64,000 nucleotides of DNA from an uncultured Dehalococcoidia bacterium (GCA_958295685.1 OY282365.1:1758975-1822974), one strand, 5' to 3'. Counted from the stretch's first letter, positions 25,352 to 34,413 are shown. The notes: generated by a model not told the origin, from the letters alone. Numbers and translations: made by a program.

Positions 25352-25978
25352 CTATGGGGCCGAGCGCAGGAACTGGACTAGGGCCCAGCGGTCGTTTTCG
25401 GGGAGCAGTTTTCCGAACTCGGGCATGGGAGAGGCGGATGGGCGGCCGCGCAGGATGGTGGAGAGTCCCTGTCTGCCGCCGCCGGTGATGAAGCCGAAGA
25501 GTTCGCCGTCGGAGGAGCTCTGGGTGAGGTCGAGTGTGAGGTCTGCCGGGAAGGGGCCTCTGGTCATGAATGGGAGGATGGGCCCGTCTCCCCGAAGGCC
25601 GGGGCCGTGGCAGACCTGGCAGTTGGTCTCGTACAGCTTGCGCGTGGCCTCGTGGTCGTAGTTCTCTTTCGCGGCCTGCGGGACGGACAGATCGGCGTAC
25701 TCTTCCAGGCTGGTGTACCTGATCTCGCGGCCCGTGACGGGCACGGAGTCTTCAGGCGGCAGGATGCGCGGGCCTTCCTGGATGCGGTAGGAGGGCTGGT
25801 AGTGCATTTCGGTGAAGACCTGTACGGTGTTGTCGCCGGTCTCAGGGAACGCGGGGAGCTTGAAGTTGACTCCTGGTCCGACCTCGGTGCGTCCGGAGTT
25901 GTTGTCATAGCAGCCCACGGCGGTGACGGCCACCGCGGCGGCGAGCGCAAGCCAGGCTATCCGCTCTTTGAGAAGCAT
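25352..25978 (-). CDS. actE: Alternative complex III subunit ActE: monohaem cytochrome c lipoprotein
   Basis: About 208 residues. The N-terminus is a lipoprotein signal (hydrophobic run then AVGC at about residues 20-23). One haem site, CQVCHGPGLRGDGP, is followed by a Met region near the C-terminus (ASPMPEFG). This is the arrangement of the membrane-attached monohaem cytochrome of alternative complex III, which hands electrons to cytochrome oxidase. It is the last gene of the operon here. The start is ATG at 25978 (or GTG at 25981). Confidence 0.8.
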   Translation of the reverse strand: MLLKERIAWLALAAAVAVTAVGCYDNNSGRTEVGPGVNFKLPAFPETGDNTVQVFTEMHYQPSYRIQEGPRILPPEDSVPVTGREIRYTSLEEYADLSVPQAAKENYDHEATRKLYETNCQVCHGPGLRGDGPILPFMTRGPFPADLTLDLTQSSSDGELFGFITGGGRQGLSTILRGRPSASPMPEFGKLLPENDRWALVQFLRSAP

Positions 25979-26048
25979 CACCGCGCCTTCAGTCCTCTTC
26001 CGTGGAGAGCCGACGAGGGTGGGGGCAGCGTTTCTCGTGGGACACCGT

Positions 26049-26564
26049 TTACTCCCAGCCTCGTTTGATTTCCTCGACGCCCGCAGTGTTCAGCACCTCT
26101 TCGGCCTTGCCGATGCGCTCCGGGCTGGTGGTCACCGTGACGCCTATGTGGCCTTCGGTAATTCGGGTGTCGTAGGCGCCCATGAATATTCTGGGCAGTC
26201 TGGACTCGAAGATGATCCCGATGACGGTGAATATGATGGCGCCGAGCATGGTGCCTTCGTACATGATGATCGCCATCGGTGGGATGCCCAGGATGGGCTT
26301 GCCGCCGGTTACGAGGGGATAGGCGAGCTGGGTTCCGGCCGTGAGCACCAAGCCGACGATGAAGCCGCAGGCGGCTCCCATTAGGGGCCATCTGTACAGT
26401 TTGTGCTCGGGTTCGTGTTCGCCGAAGGCGCCTTCCGGATAAGGGGTGCCGGTCAGCACCTCGTACTCGTTGGTGTCGTACCCGGCCGAGTTGAGCGCGT
26501 CCAGGGCGTTGGCCGCGGCGTTCTCGTCGGTGTAGAGGCCGATTATGCTTCTCTTGTTCAGCAT
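26049..26564 (-). CDS. actD: Alternative complex III subunit ActD (DUF3341)
   Basis: A 171-residue DUF3341 protein: an N-terminal ferredoxin-like domain (IIGLYTDENAAANALDALNS), then two membrane helices (about 75-100 and 115-140) separated by a short loop, then a C-terminal domain. ActD is a peripheral-plus-membrane subunit of the quinol:electron-acceptor oxidoreductase, with no known cofactor. It lies between the second NrfD-like subunit (10 bases) and actE (67 bases). Confidence 0.85.
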   Translation of the reverse strand: MLNKRSIIGLYTDENAAANALDALNSAGYDTNEYEVLTGTPYPEGAFGEHEPEHKLYRWPLMGAACGFIVGLVLTAGTQLAYPLVTGGKPILGIPPMAIIMYEGTMLGAIIFTVIGIIFESRLPRIFMGAYDTRITEGHIGVTVTTSPERIGKAEEVLNTAGVEEIKRGWE

Positions 26565-26574
26565 GGCAACAACC

Positions 26575-27951
26575 TTACTCTCTGACTGTGGCCGGGACGG
26601 TGGCCCGGCCTATCTTGACCTCGTCTCTGACGACCATCCCCTCCTTTATGTCGAAGAGGGGTACGAGCGGGAATACGCGTGAGAAGAGCAGCATTCCGAG
26701 GGCCACCCAAGCGAACGTCCCCGCGACCATTAGTATCTCTATCAGGCTGGGATGGTAGGTTCCCCAATCGAACGTGAAGGGGGTCTTTCGGGCGAGGCCG
26801 GGTATGATGATCAGGAACCTTTCGAGCCACATGCCCACGTTGACGAGAACGGTGGTCCAGAACATCACCCAGACCTTCCGCCGGGCGTTCTTGAACAGCC
26901 ATACGGGGACGGGGATGAAGTATGCGGTGAGCAGGAAGATGAGGAAGAGCCAGACGTATGGGTGCTGGAATACCTGGAGTTCTCGGAGGGCGATCTCGGG
27001 GGCCTCGAGGGTGTAGAGGGCGAATACCCATTCCAGGAAGAAGAAGAAGAACCAGGTGGTCGCGACGATGATGAGGAGCCGTCCGATGGCGTCGAAGTGG
27101 TCTGGTCGGATGTATTTGTCGAGCTTCCACAGCCATACCATGAGGGCCATGATCATAGCGACGGCGGAGACGCCGGAGTGGATGGCGCCGATGATGAAGT
27201 AGGGGGCGAATATGGTAGAGTGCCAGCCCTCAACGCCTATGTTGACGGCGAAGTCCCACGACACGATGCTGTGGACGGACACGAAGACGGGCAGCACTAG
27301 GGCGGAGAGCAGGATGCCCGCGATGGCCTGGAGCTTCCACTGCCTCGGTGTTCCCCGCCATCCGAGGCAGAGGAGTCCGTATACCTTCTGGGCGATGCCC
27401 GTGCTGCGGTCGCGTATGACTGCCAGGTCTGGGAGTAGCGCGACGAAGACGAACAGGGAGCTGGCGGTGAGGTAGGTCATGACGGCGCTGGGGTCCCATA
27501 TGAACGGCGATCGGATGTTGGGCCACACGCCTCTGGCGAAGTCGTAGGGGAACACCCACAGGGCGGCGCGCCAGGGTCGTCCTACGTGGACCAGCGGAGC
27601 GGCCATCAGCGCGGCCGTCAGGGAGAATACGGTGAGCACCTCTGCCGCACGGGTTATGGGGCGCCTCCACTCGGCCTGGGTGAGCCGCAGGATCGCCGAT
27701 ATCATGATCCCGGCGTGGCTTATTCCTATCCAGAAGACGAAGTTGGTCATGAAGAAGCCCCACATCACGGGCCTGTTCAGACCTGTCACTCCCACGCCCT
27801 TGTTGAGCATGTATCCGAACGCGCCTGCCCCGGCCAGGAAGACGACGAGCAGGAAGATGGTGAGTCCCGGCCACCACCTGATGGTGTTGGTCACCCCGTA
27901 CAGGAGGTCCCTGTTTACCTCTTTTTGAGTGAACTGGACGTGTTCTTGCAT
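26575..27951 (-). CDS. actF: Alternative complex III NrfD-like membrane subunit (ActF/ActC type)
   Basis: A 458-residue NrfD/PsrC-family protein with about ten membrane helices, including the conserved early region WGFFMTNFVFWIGISHAGIM and FAPYFIIGAIHSGVSAV, where the quinol site of this family is built. It is one of the two large NrfD subunits of alternative complex III; assignment as ActF rather than ActC rests on its position after the other NrfD gene. It is 57 bases downstream of that gene. Confidence 0.85.
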   Translation of the reverse strand: MQEHVQFTQKEVNRDLLYGVTNTIRWWPGLTIFLLVVFLAGAGAFGYMLNKGVGVTGLNRPVMWGFFMTNFVFWIGISHAGIMISAILRLTQAEWRRPITRAAEVLTVFSLTAALMAAPLVHVGRPWRAALWVFPYDFARGVWPNIRSPFIWDPSAVMTYLTASSLFVFVALLPDLAVIRDRSTGIAQKVYGLLCLGWRGTPRQWKLQAIAGILLSALVLPVFVSVHSIVSWDFAVNIGVEGWHSTIFAPYFIIGAIHSGVSAVAMIMALMVWLWKLDKYIRPDHFDAIGRLLIIVATTWFFFFFLEWVFALYTLEAPEIALRELQVFQHPYVWLFLIFLLTAYFIPVPVWLFKNARRKVWVMFWTTVLVNVGMWLERFLIIIPGLARKTPFTFDWGTYHPSLIEILMVAGTFAWVALGMLLFSRVFPLVPLFDIKEGMVVRDEVKIGRATVPATVRE

Positions 27952-28008
27952 CTGTGTTGCCGCTTCTCTCCGTCCGGGCCCAACCCGGCCATGAGCGTCG
28001 TTGGCCGG

Positions 28009-29439
28009 CTAGTCCTTCTTGCCCAGTACCAACACTTCGGTCTTGTGGAACGGTTTATGTACCTTATACAGCAGCAGTTCGCGCTGCTCCCAGATGTTCA
28101 CGAGGGGGATGATCCTGGAGGCGATGAGATACGCGAGGATCACCGCCGAGATTCCCCCGACGATTATGAACACGTCGGGCAGGCCCGGGAGCACGGCGTT
28201 CATCTTCTCCACGGCCTCCAGCTCCAGCTCGTGCTTGTCAATCAGGGGCTCGCCTATTCCGGGCACGGAGTAGGCGGCGACGTACAGCCTTATGCGGTCG
28301 AAGAAGGTGCCTATGAGCACGGAGGCCGCGATGATGGTCGGACCCCAGATGCTCTTCCTCAGTGGGTTCCAGATCATGGTGAACAGGGGCACGACGAAGA
28401 CCGTGATGAAGGTGACGAAGAAGATCGGCAGGTATGGGCCGACCATCAGGAGTTCCAGGGCGGCTTGTTCGTTGGGTCTCTTGCCGTACCATAGGACGAT
28501 GAAGCTGGAGAACCAGAACCAGAACCAGAGCAGCGAGAGGGCGAACATCAGCTTGCCGAGTCCCCAGAATTGGTCGAGCCCGATGTAGTCTTTGTACCCG
28601 CCGAACTGTCGCAGGAAGAACATGGTCAACAGCATCGTCGCGGCGGCGGCCTGGAGCGCGTTGGCCGCGTGGGTCGCGGGGTAGAGGGCGTCTATCCATC
28701 CGGGGACCAGCGCCATCAGGAAGTCGACGCTGATGAGGAAGTGGACGAAGACGAGCATCATGAAGTAGAGGGCTCCCAGGATGCCGAGCCTGTGGTAGAG
28801 CATGTTCCATTGGCCGGAGGTGCCGCGCCATCCGAGGGCCAGGCGCGACGCCCAGCGCTGGCGCCAACCGGTGAGGTTGTCTCTCATCGCGGCGAAGTCA
28901 GGGAGGGACGAGACCCATAGGAGGGCTATCCCGAGAGCAACGAGGCCCAGTATGGCGGCGGTCGCCCAGAGGTGCGGCGAACTGACGGGGACGCCGGCGA
29001 AGTCTGGGTCTGTCGGGTCGAAGAACCACAGCGTGCGCCGCCCGTCCTCCAGTGACGGCAGTATCCACAGCATCGGGATGAAGATCAGCAGGCCAACGAT
29101 CCCAGTGATCGACCACATCTCGGCGGCCCTGGATATGGGTCTGCGCCAGTGGGCTTTGGCGAGGCGGGGCGCGATGGCTACCATGGGAGCAGCCTGCGCG
29201 GTGGTCAGGATGAACGCGAAGGTGGCCGCATAGTATCCCCAGAGGCTCCTGTCGTCGACGCCATCCAAGACGCGCATGACGAAGCCAACGATACCCAGCA
29301 CGGTGAGCAGCCCGAAGGCGGCTACCGCACGCCAGTACAGTCCGGTGGTCCGGTCGTGGCGTTCGAGCAGGTCGCGGACCACGCCCCTGGGCGTGTCCTG
29401 AATCCCGCTGCCGACGTGCCCGACTGCGTGACTATCCAT
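28009..29439 (-). CDS. actC: Alternative complex III NrfD-like membrane subunit ActC
   Basis: A 476-residue NrfD/PsrC-type protein with about ten helices (for example WGYYAATFAFILTTAQAAPM and LYFMMLVFVHFLISVDFLM). In alternative complex III ActC docks under the iron-sulfur protein and contains the quinol-oxidation site. Its ATG overlaps the end of the iron-sulfur gene by eight bases, so expression is coupled. Confidence 0.85.
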   Translation of the reverse strand: MDSHAVGHVGSGIQDTPRGVVRDLLERHDRTTGLYWRAVAAFGLLTVLGIVGFVMRVLDGVDDRSLWGYYAATFAFILTTAQAAPMVAIAPRLAKAHWRRPISRAAEMWSITGIVGLLIFIPMLWILPSLEDGRRTLWFFDPTDPDFAGVPVSSPHLWATAAILGLVALGIALLWVSSLPDFAAMRDNLTGWRQRWASRLALGWRGTSGQWNMLYHRLGILGALYFMMLVFVHFLISVDFLMALVPGWIDALYPATHAANALQAAAATMLLTMFFLRQFGGYKDYIGLDQFWGLGKLMFALSLLWFWFWFSSFIVLWYGKRPNEQAALELLMVGPYLPIFFVTFITVFVVPLFTMIWNPLRKSIWGPTIIAASVLIGTFFDRIRLYVAAYSVPGIGEPLIDKHELELEAVEKMNAVLPGLPDVFIIVGGISAVILAYLIASRIIPLVNIWEQRELLLYKVHKPFHKTEVLVLGKKD

Positions 29440-30169
29440 GTGATGCCGACTTGGCTCCTTCTTCGACCTTCTTGAGGTAGACGACGCTCGGTTCGGTACC
29501 GTAGTTCTCGAGGAGGCGGTACGCGCGTCCGTCCTCCTTTTCTTCCTGTTCCTTCAGCCTGGAGACCTTGCTTTCGGGGTCGGCGAAGTCGCCGAACACG
29601 AGAGCGCTGGTCGGACAAGCGTTGACGCAGGCCGGGCTGAGCGCGCGGTCGCCGTCATCGAGGTCCACTCCATCCCGCTCAGACTCGCGCTCAGTGCGCC
29701 GTATCCGCTGCACGCAGAAGGTGCACTTCTCCATTATGCCCCTGCTGCGGACGGTAACGTCGGGGTTGAGCTGGTTCGTGAGGGTCTCCGGCCACTCCGG
29801 TTCCCAGAAGTTGAAGAACCTGACGTGGTACGGGCAGTTGTTGGCGCAGAAGCGTGTGCCGACGCAACGGTTGTAGACCTGGACGTTGAGGCCCTGGTCG
29901 TTGTGGTAGGTGGCGAACACGGGGCAGACGGGCTCGCACGGGGCTTCGCCGCAGTGCTGGCACAGGATGGGGATGAAGCGCGCCTTGACGTCGGGGAATT
30001 CTCCTTCCCAGTAGCGCTCGACCCTGATCCACTCTATCGCCCGCCGCTGGTTGAAGTGCTCCTCCTCGTTGATGGGGATGTTGTTTTCGGACTGGCAGGC
30101 GACCACACATGCCTGACATCCGGTGCACTTGTCCACGTCTATTACCATTCCCCAGCTTTTTTCGCCCAT
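29432..30169 (-). CDS. actB2: Alternative complex III iron-sulfur subunit (C-terminal half of ActB, separate gene)
   Basis: A 245-residue ferredoxin-type protein with four cysteine groups: CTGCQACVVAC, CQHCGEAPCEPVCP, CVGTRFCANNCPY and CTFCVQRI...CVNACP, enough for up to four clusters as in the DMSO reductase B/NrfC family. In most alternative complex III operons this domain is fused behind the molybdopterin-like domain of ActB; here it is a separate gene 50 bases downstream of it. It acts on the periplasmic side as the electron wire to the pentahaem subunit. Confidence 0.85.
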   Translation of the reverse strand: MGEKSWGMVIDVDKCTGCQACVVACQSENNIPINEEEHFNQRRAIEWIRVERYWEGEFPDVKARFIPILCQHCGEAPCEPVCPVFATYHNDQGLNVQVYNRCVGTRFCANNCPYHVRFFNFWEPEWPETLTNQLNPDVTVRSRGIMEKCTFCVQRIRRTERESERDGVDLDDGDRALSPACVNACPTSALVFGDFADPESKVSRLKEQEEKEDGRAYRLLENYGTEPSVVYLKKVEEGAKSASHG

Positions 30170-30219
30170 GCCGCTCTACCCTCGACTCTCTCTTTGCTCG
30201 GATCCGATTGCGTTGCGCC

Positions 30220-32517
30220 TTAGTGGACGCCGCCCGAGTCAACGGGCGTTATCTTTATGATCTCGTGGTGTTCGTCCCGGGGCTCCTCCGACACTGCGTT
30301 TTCGAATTTTGGCAGCCGCATCCAATCGCCGGTCTTTTCGATTTTGACCCTGGTGGCAGCCCAAGCCAGGGCGCCGGTCTCGCTGTCCGAGCCAGGGCCT
30401 AGAATAGACAGCACGTTGGAGCCTCTGTTTCTGGCATACCTGCCACCAGCGCGGTGGCCCTGTCCGACGGGCACTGCCACGACCTTGAACGGGGTGGCCG
30501 GGTTTGGGAAGGCGAGCGCTTCCATGGAGCCGTGGGCTGACGTGATTCTTACGACGTCACCCTCGCGTATGCCCATGTCGTCGGCGACGGACGCGTTGAT
30601 TTCAACCCACGTGCGCCACGTGGCGGTCGAGGTGGGGTCGGGAGTGGCCTGGAGCCAGGGAAGGGCCGCGCCGCGGCCATCCGTAAGCGAGGCGGACGCG
30701 AACGGTATCAGATGCATTGGGTGGCTGTCAGGGTCGCCGTCGAAGACGGGGTCTGTGGGAGTCGGCAGCGAGGGCGCTCTCGACGGAACGCTGTCGGTGG
30801 AAACGGCGCCGACATCCCACCAGCCTCCCCTCTGGAGCACTCCGTTCCAGAATGACCGGAAGTCAGGAGCGCTGACCGACCCGCGCCTCAGGTTGAACAG
30901 CCTTCTTGCGCCGTCCTGCAACACTTCCCTGAACGTCTCTCCGGGGAGGCCGAGGTCCACGTTCAGGTCCTGGGCAATCGTCATGAGCACGTCGCCGAAT
31001 CCTCTGGCGCCGAGGTGCCGGCCGCGCTCCTCGAAGAAGGGCCGCACCACGGGCTGCTGGAAGCTGACCATCTGGTAACCGGGGCCGGGGTCGGGAATGT
31101 CAGTGTCCCAAGTCTCGAGAGGGTCAAGCTCAGGCAATACAAGGTCGGACATGGCCGTGGTGTCGTCCATCGTTCCCGAGAAGCTGAATATGTAGGGAAC
31201 TTTGAAGCTGGCCGCTCTAAAGCCGGCGCTGTCGGGCAGTCCGTAGAACGGATCGGCGCCGCGCACCATCATGACCTTGACGCGCTCCCGGTTCATTTCG
31301 GAGATCAGGCTCTGCCACGTGGAGAACGGGGTTGTCGTCTGGGAGGCGGGCACGTCTTGGAGCGGAGGCCTCGGGTTGAATACTATGCCGCCGGGCCTGT
31401 CTACGCTGTCCACAAGGTAGTTCAGCGAGTATATGGCGGCCATGTTGAACAGGCCGTTCGTGTGCGCGGCGGCGGAGCCGCCTCCGAAGGCGAGAGATGG
31501 CCTGTGTTCTGCGAAGCCGCGGGCGACCTGCCTGATGTCATCGGCCATTCGGTCAGAGGGGACCGCGGTCGATATCTTCGACGCGACCCTCTCCGGCGCG
31601 AAGGCGTCCAGGTCGATATATCCGCCGTCGGTGAGCTCGTCTGCAGCCGCGCTGTTTCCGAGGCCCTCCGAGACGATCACCTGCGCGATGCTCAGAGCCA
31701 GGACACCTTCCGAGCCTGGCTCGACGTGGAGCCACCTGTCGGCGTTGGCCGCGGTCATCGAGAATCTCGAGTCTGCGTGGACGAAGGTTCCCCTCTTGCG
31801 GTCGCCTTGGCGGAACTCGCCGTAGCCGCGTGAGTACCTCACGGGCGAGATCCAGGTGTTCAGCCAGTCGGCTCCGAAGGATAGTACGTAGGCCGCTCTC
31901 TCGACGTCGAGGTCGGGCATCACGTCCTGGTCAAAGACTCGCTTGACCACGCTGCGAAGGACGGTTCGTTCGAGAGGCTCGTACGAGACGCGGCGTCCGC
32001 CGTAACGGGCCAGGAACCGCTCGGCCACCATCCCTGTGTGCCCAGCCAGCGGTTCCGTGACCATAGCGAGGGCGGATTGATCGCCCGAGTCGCTGAGCCG
32101 GCGAAGCTGGAGGGTGAGCCTACCGATCGCGTCGGTCCAGCTTATCTCCTCGAAGCGGCCTGACCCGCGCTCTCCGGAACGAACGAGCGGTCCTCTGATC
32201 CTGTCCGGGTGGTAGAGGGCCTGGAGGCCGGCCTCGCATCGCGCGCTGTGAGTGCCGCGGTTGATGGGGTGGTCAACGTTGCCCTCGACCTTCTTGGCGC
32301 GGCCCTCCATGACCTTGACGACGATGCCCTCACCGGTGGGGCACCATCTGCAGGTGGTGGCATACCAGTTCTGTAGGCCCGTGACTATGTCTTCGGGCAT
32401 ACCGATCGGAGCCTGTACCTTCAGCTCGTCTTCGGGCACGCCGCAGGCCTGGAATATGACGGCGGCGGCAGCGGAGCCGCCGGTCAGAGTCAGGAATTGT
32501 CGTCTGGTTAGAGGCAT
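30220..32517 (-). CDS. actB1: Alternative complex III molybdopterin-oxidoreductase-like subunit (N-terminal half of ActB)
   Basis: A 765-residue protein of the molybdopterin oxidoreductase family. The N-terminus is a twin-arginine signal, LTRRQFLTLTGG, with a possible lipobox (IFQAC). An N-terminal cysteine group CRWC...ARCEAG could bind one 4Fe-4S cluster. In characterised alternative complex III the domain has the fold but no molybdenum cofactor; I cannot tell whether this one binds it. It sits between actA (10 bases) and the iron-sulfur gene. Confidence 0.85.
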   Translation of the reverse strand: MPLTRRQFLTLTGGSAAAAVIFQACGVPEDELKVQAPIGMPEDIVTGLQNWYATTCRWCPTGEGIVVKVMEGRAKKVEGNVDHPINRGTHSARCEAGLQALYHPDRIRGPLVRSGERGSGRFEEISWTDAIGRLTLQLRRLSDSGDQSALAMVTEPLAGHTGMVAERFLARYGGRRVSYEPLERTVLRSVVKRVFDQDVMPDLDVERAAYVLSFGADWLNTWISPVRYSRGYGEFRQGDRKRGTFVHADSRFSMTAANADRWLHVEPGSEGVLALSIAQVIVSEGLGNSAAADELTDGGYIDLDAFAPERVASKISTAVPSDRMADDIRQVARGFAEHRPSLAFGGGSAAAHTNGLFNMAAIYSLNYLVDSVDRPGGIVFNPRPPLQDVPASQTTTPFSTWQSLISEMNRERVKVMMVRGADPFYGLPDSAGFRAASFKVPYIFSFSGTMDDTTAMSDLVLPELDPLETWDTDIPDPGPGYQMVSFQQPVVRPFFEERGRHLGARGFGDVLMTIAQDLNVDLGLPGETFREVLQDGARRLFNLRRGSVSAPDFRSFWNGVLQRGGWWDVGAVSTDSVPSRAPSLPTPTDPVFDGDPDSHPMHLIPFASASLTDGRGAALPWLQATPDPTSTATWRTWVEINASVADDMGIREGDVVRITSAHGSMEALAFPNPATPFKVVAVPVGQGHRAGGRYARNRGSNVLSILGPGSDSETGALAWAATRVKIEKTGDWMRLPKFENAVSEEPRDEHHEIIKITPVDSGGVH

Positions 32518-32527
32518 CTTGTCTCGT

Positions 32528-33214
32528 CTAGTAGTGGCACGTGGTGCAGTCGGTGGGCGCGCCGTTGTCTCGGTGACAGTCCACGCAGTCGCTCATCTTC
32601 AGAGACCTGTCTTGCCGTACCGTGGTCATGGCGGCGACCTCGCCGTGACAGGTGGAGCAGACCTGAGAGGCCGGGACGCCGTCCCTCTCAGTGAAGAAGC
32701 GTATGTGGGCTTCGTGGACGAAGTGGACGTGGTCGGGGACCCGATGCACGCGGGTCCAGTCGATGGGGGTCCCTGTGTCTGCGGCCTGGCGCAGCTTCTC
32801 GATCTCGTCATTGCCGTCGCCGACAGTCACGTGGCACGACATGCAGAGCCCGACCGAAGGGATGGTCGCGGCGGCCTCGGTGGCAGCCATGCGGTGGCAG
32901 AAGGTGCAGTCGAGTCCCAATCCGCTCATCACGTTCACCCGCTGCGGTTGGCCCTCTTCGTCGAGCCTGGGCGAGCCGTCTGCGTTCAGGAGCGGGCCTA
33001 CGCCGGCGTGTACCGTGTGAGGGAAGGCGATGGGCTGAGCGGGGCCGTCGTCGTAGCCGAAGACGATGGGCCGCCCGAACCACGCCGAGATGACGAAGGT
33101 CACCACCAAGACCGTCCCCGCAAGAACTGCGACCCCAACGAGGCTGATGAGCCCGGCCAACACCAACCTTCTTTTGTCTGGGCGTCTTCTAAGCTGGAAG
33201 TCTCCTGGTATCAA
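32528..33214 (-). CDS. actA: Alternative complex III pentahaem cytochrome c subunit ActA
   Basis: A 228-residue protein with one N-terminal membrane anchor (about 18-42) and exactly five CxxCH haem sites: CTFCH, CMSCH, CSTCH, CVDCH and CTTCH. Five haems on one anchored chain is the hallmark of ActA, which receives electrons from the ActB clusters on the periplasmic side. The apparent start is TTG at 33214, followed by IPGDFQL; no better start is seen. Confidence 0.85.
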   Translation of the reverse strand: MIPGDFQLRRRPDKRRLVLAGLISLVGVAVLAGTVLVVTFVISAWFGRPIVFGYDDGPAQPIAFPHTVHAGVGPLLNADGSPRLDEEGQPQRVNVMSGLGLDCTFCHRMAATEAAATIPSVGLCMSCHVTVGDGNDEIEKLRQAADTGTPIDWTRVHRVPDHVHFVHEAHIRFFTERDGVPASQVCSTCHGEVAAMTTVRQDRSLKMSDCVDCHRDNGAPTDCTTCHY

Positions 33215-33267
33215 TTCCGGCGAGTCCTAGTGGGGCTCGGAACGTCCGTGTTCGGTGTCATCAGTGG

Positions 33268-33558
33268 CTATATCCAGTAGTCTTCCCAGATTCTCCGCAG
33301 CACGGCGGCCTCGCTGATGACTGCCGTGAGTAAGACCATGGCGACGATAAAGCATACCACGGCGATGAGGTAGAAGGCGGGGCGAATCCTGTTCAAGACG
33401 ACAGGGATGTCTTTGGACGCGACCAGCGATGGGATCACGTTGTGGCCCAGTATCATGTTCGCGGAGAACAGGACGATGAACAGTACCACCAGCCAGAGGT
33501 TGGTAAGAAGGCTGCCCACGTCCCTCCATTCTTGTAAGCCTACGGCCGTAGGGTCCAC
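33268..33558 (-). CDS. Small two-helix membrane protein heading the alternative complex III operon
   Basis: A 96-residue protein with two hydrophobic segments (about 20-42 and 61-84) joined by a short loop with NVIPSLVASKD. It is 53 bases upstream of actA and follows a good promoter, so it is the first gene of the operon. Small unnamed membrane proteins at this position are seen in Chloroflexota operons, but I do not recognise a named family. The start is GTG at 33558. Confidence 0.65.
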   Translation of the reverse strand: MDPTAVGLQEWRDVGSLLTNLWLVVLFIVLFSANMILGHNVIPSLVASKDIPVVLNRIRPAFYLIAVVCFIVAMVLLTAVISEAAVLRRIWEDYWI

Positions 33559-33620
33559 TGGTCAGCCAACCTCATGGGCTCCGATGGGAGCGGTCTCCGC
33601 GCCCGCCGCGGTAGCGTGAA

Positions 33621-33649
33621 AACTATCACGTAGTCAGAAATGGTGTCAA
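33621..33649 (-). promoter_or_regulatory. Probable promoter of the alternative complex III operon
   Basis: On the minus strand TTGACA (33649-33644), a 17-base spacer and ATAGTT (33626-33621) lie about 65 bases upstream of the first operon gene. Confidence 0.55.
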
Positions 33650-33696
33650 GGGTTGCGGCGGTGAGATGGGGCAGGGCCTTACGCTGCCGGTGGGAG

Positions 33697-33766
33697 AGAA
33701 TTTTCGCGGGATCTGTAACGTTTGAACTCATTCTGGGGGTCATTTCGTAGCTGTGGAGGGCGGATT
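33697..33766 (-). repeat. Truncated copy F of the promoter/11-bp-array element (core and tail only)
   Basis: On the minus strand the core CAGCTACGAAATG (about 33753-33741) is followed by a tail ending GCGAAAATTCTC (33708-33697), as in copy D. The promoter and 11-bp array are missing. The core encodes the last residues and TGA stop of the VOC-family gene. Confidence 0.55.
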
Positions 33767-34150
33767 GGGGCCACAGTCCGGGGATGGGGTTCGAGCGGGC
33801 TGCTGGAGCAGTTGAAGGATGTTGCCGTCGGGGTCGGAGAAGGTGGCGACCCAGCCTCCCCAGTGCTCCCGCTCCGGGGCTCTGATGAAGGTCACTCCCT
33901 GGGCTGCGAGGGCTTCGTGGACGCGGTGGATGTCTGTGACGCCGAGGTTGACCATCACGCGGTAGGGGTCCCGGGTCCGGCCCTCCACACGGGAGTGCAG
34001 GCCGACGTTGAGCCGGACCGAGCCGAGGTCAAAGGCCACGAAGTTTGGGCGTGTCGAGTGTGTGGGCAGCTTGAGGACGCCGTGATAGAAGTCGCGCAGG
34101 CGATCGACGCTGTCTGTCCAGATCGTGACGCCTGCGACGCTCTGAATCAC
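33740..34150 (-). CDS. VOC (glyoxalase/bleomycin-resistance) family protein
   Basis: About 136 residues of the vicinal oxygen chelate fold: VAGVTIWTDSVDRLRDFYHGVL at the start and WVATFSDPDGNILQLLQ near the end (metal Glu position replaced by Gln/Asp context). Members are glyoxalases, dioxygenases or binding proteins. I choose the GTG at 34150, with GGAGG upstream; a TTG at 34210 would add 20 residues. The last codons (PSTATK and TGA) are formed by the truncated repeat F. Confidence 0.75.
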   Translation of the reverse strand: MIQSVAGVTIWTDSVDRLRDFYHGVLKLPTHSTRPNFVAFDLGSVRLNVGLHSRVEGRTRDPYRVMVNLGVTDIHRVHEALAAQGVTFIRAPEREHWGGWVATFSDPDGNILQLLQQPARTPSPDCGPNPPSTATK

Positions 34151-34244
34151 CGGGGGGCCTCCGCACGGTCTGTGTGAGGCGATGTTATGGGCGAGGGCCG
34201 CGGCGGTCAAGTCTGCCTGAGTTGCGCGGGCTGGGCCGGGAACA

Positions 34245-34413
34245 TGTTACAATGGGGGCCGGAGACGTGGGAGGCGGCTGATGAAAGGCTCTGGAGGGTC
34301 TCTGGAAAGGAGGCTGCCCGTTGGACAGTAGTAGGAGGCGGGCCAGGTAGGTGTTCTCTGGAACGCCTCTAGGTAAAGGGCTCCACGGCTTGGCCGTGGA
34401 GCCCTTTTTGTTG
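34245..34413 (+). ncRNA. Candidate non-coding RNA with promoter and intrinsic terminator
   Basis: An extended -10 box (TGTTACAAT, 34245-34253) is followed by about 150 bases without a convincing reading frame, including a small stem GGTGTTC-TCTG-GAACGCC (about 34350), and ends in a strong plus-strand terminator. The flanking genes are both on the minus strand, so the terminator serves an independent plus-strand transcript. I could not match it to 6S, SRP, T-box or a known riboswitch. The remainder of the 34151-34492 gap shows nothing else. Confidence 0.5.
34378..34409 (+). terminator. Strong intrinsic terminator
   Basis: GGGCTCCACGGC (34378-34389), loop TTG, GCCGTGGAGCCC (34393-34404), then TTTTT: a perfect 12-bp stem. 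On the other strand only three Ts follow, so its main direction is plus. Confidence 0.9.

Noticed and set aside
34245-34413. T-box, 6S, SRP RNA or known riboswitch at this place
   Set aside because: None of the conserved sequences of those families could be found; kept only as an unassigned RNA candidate.
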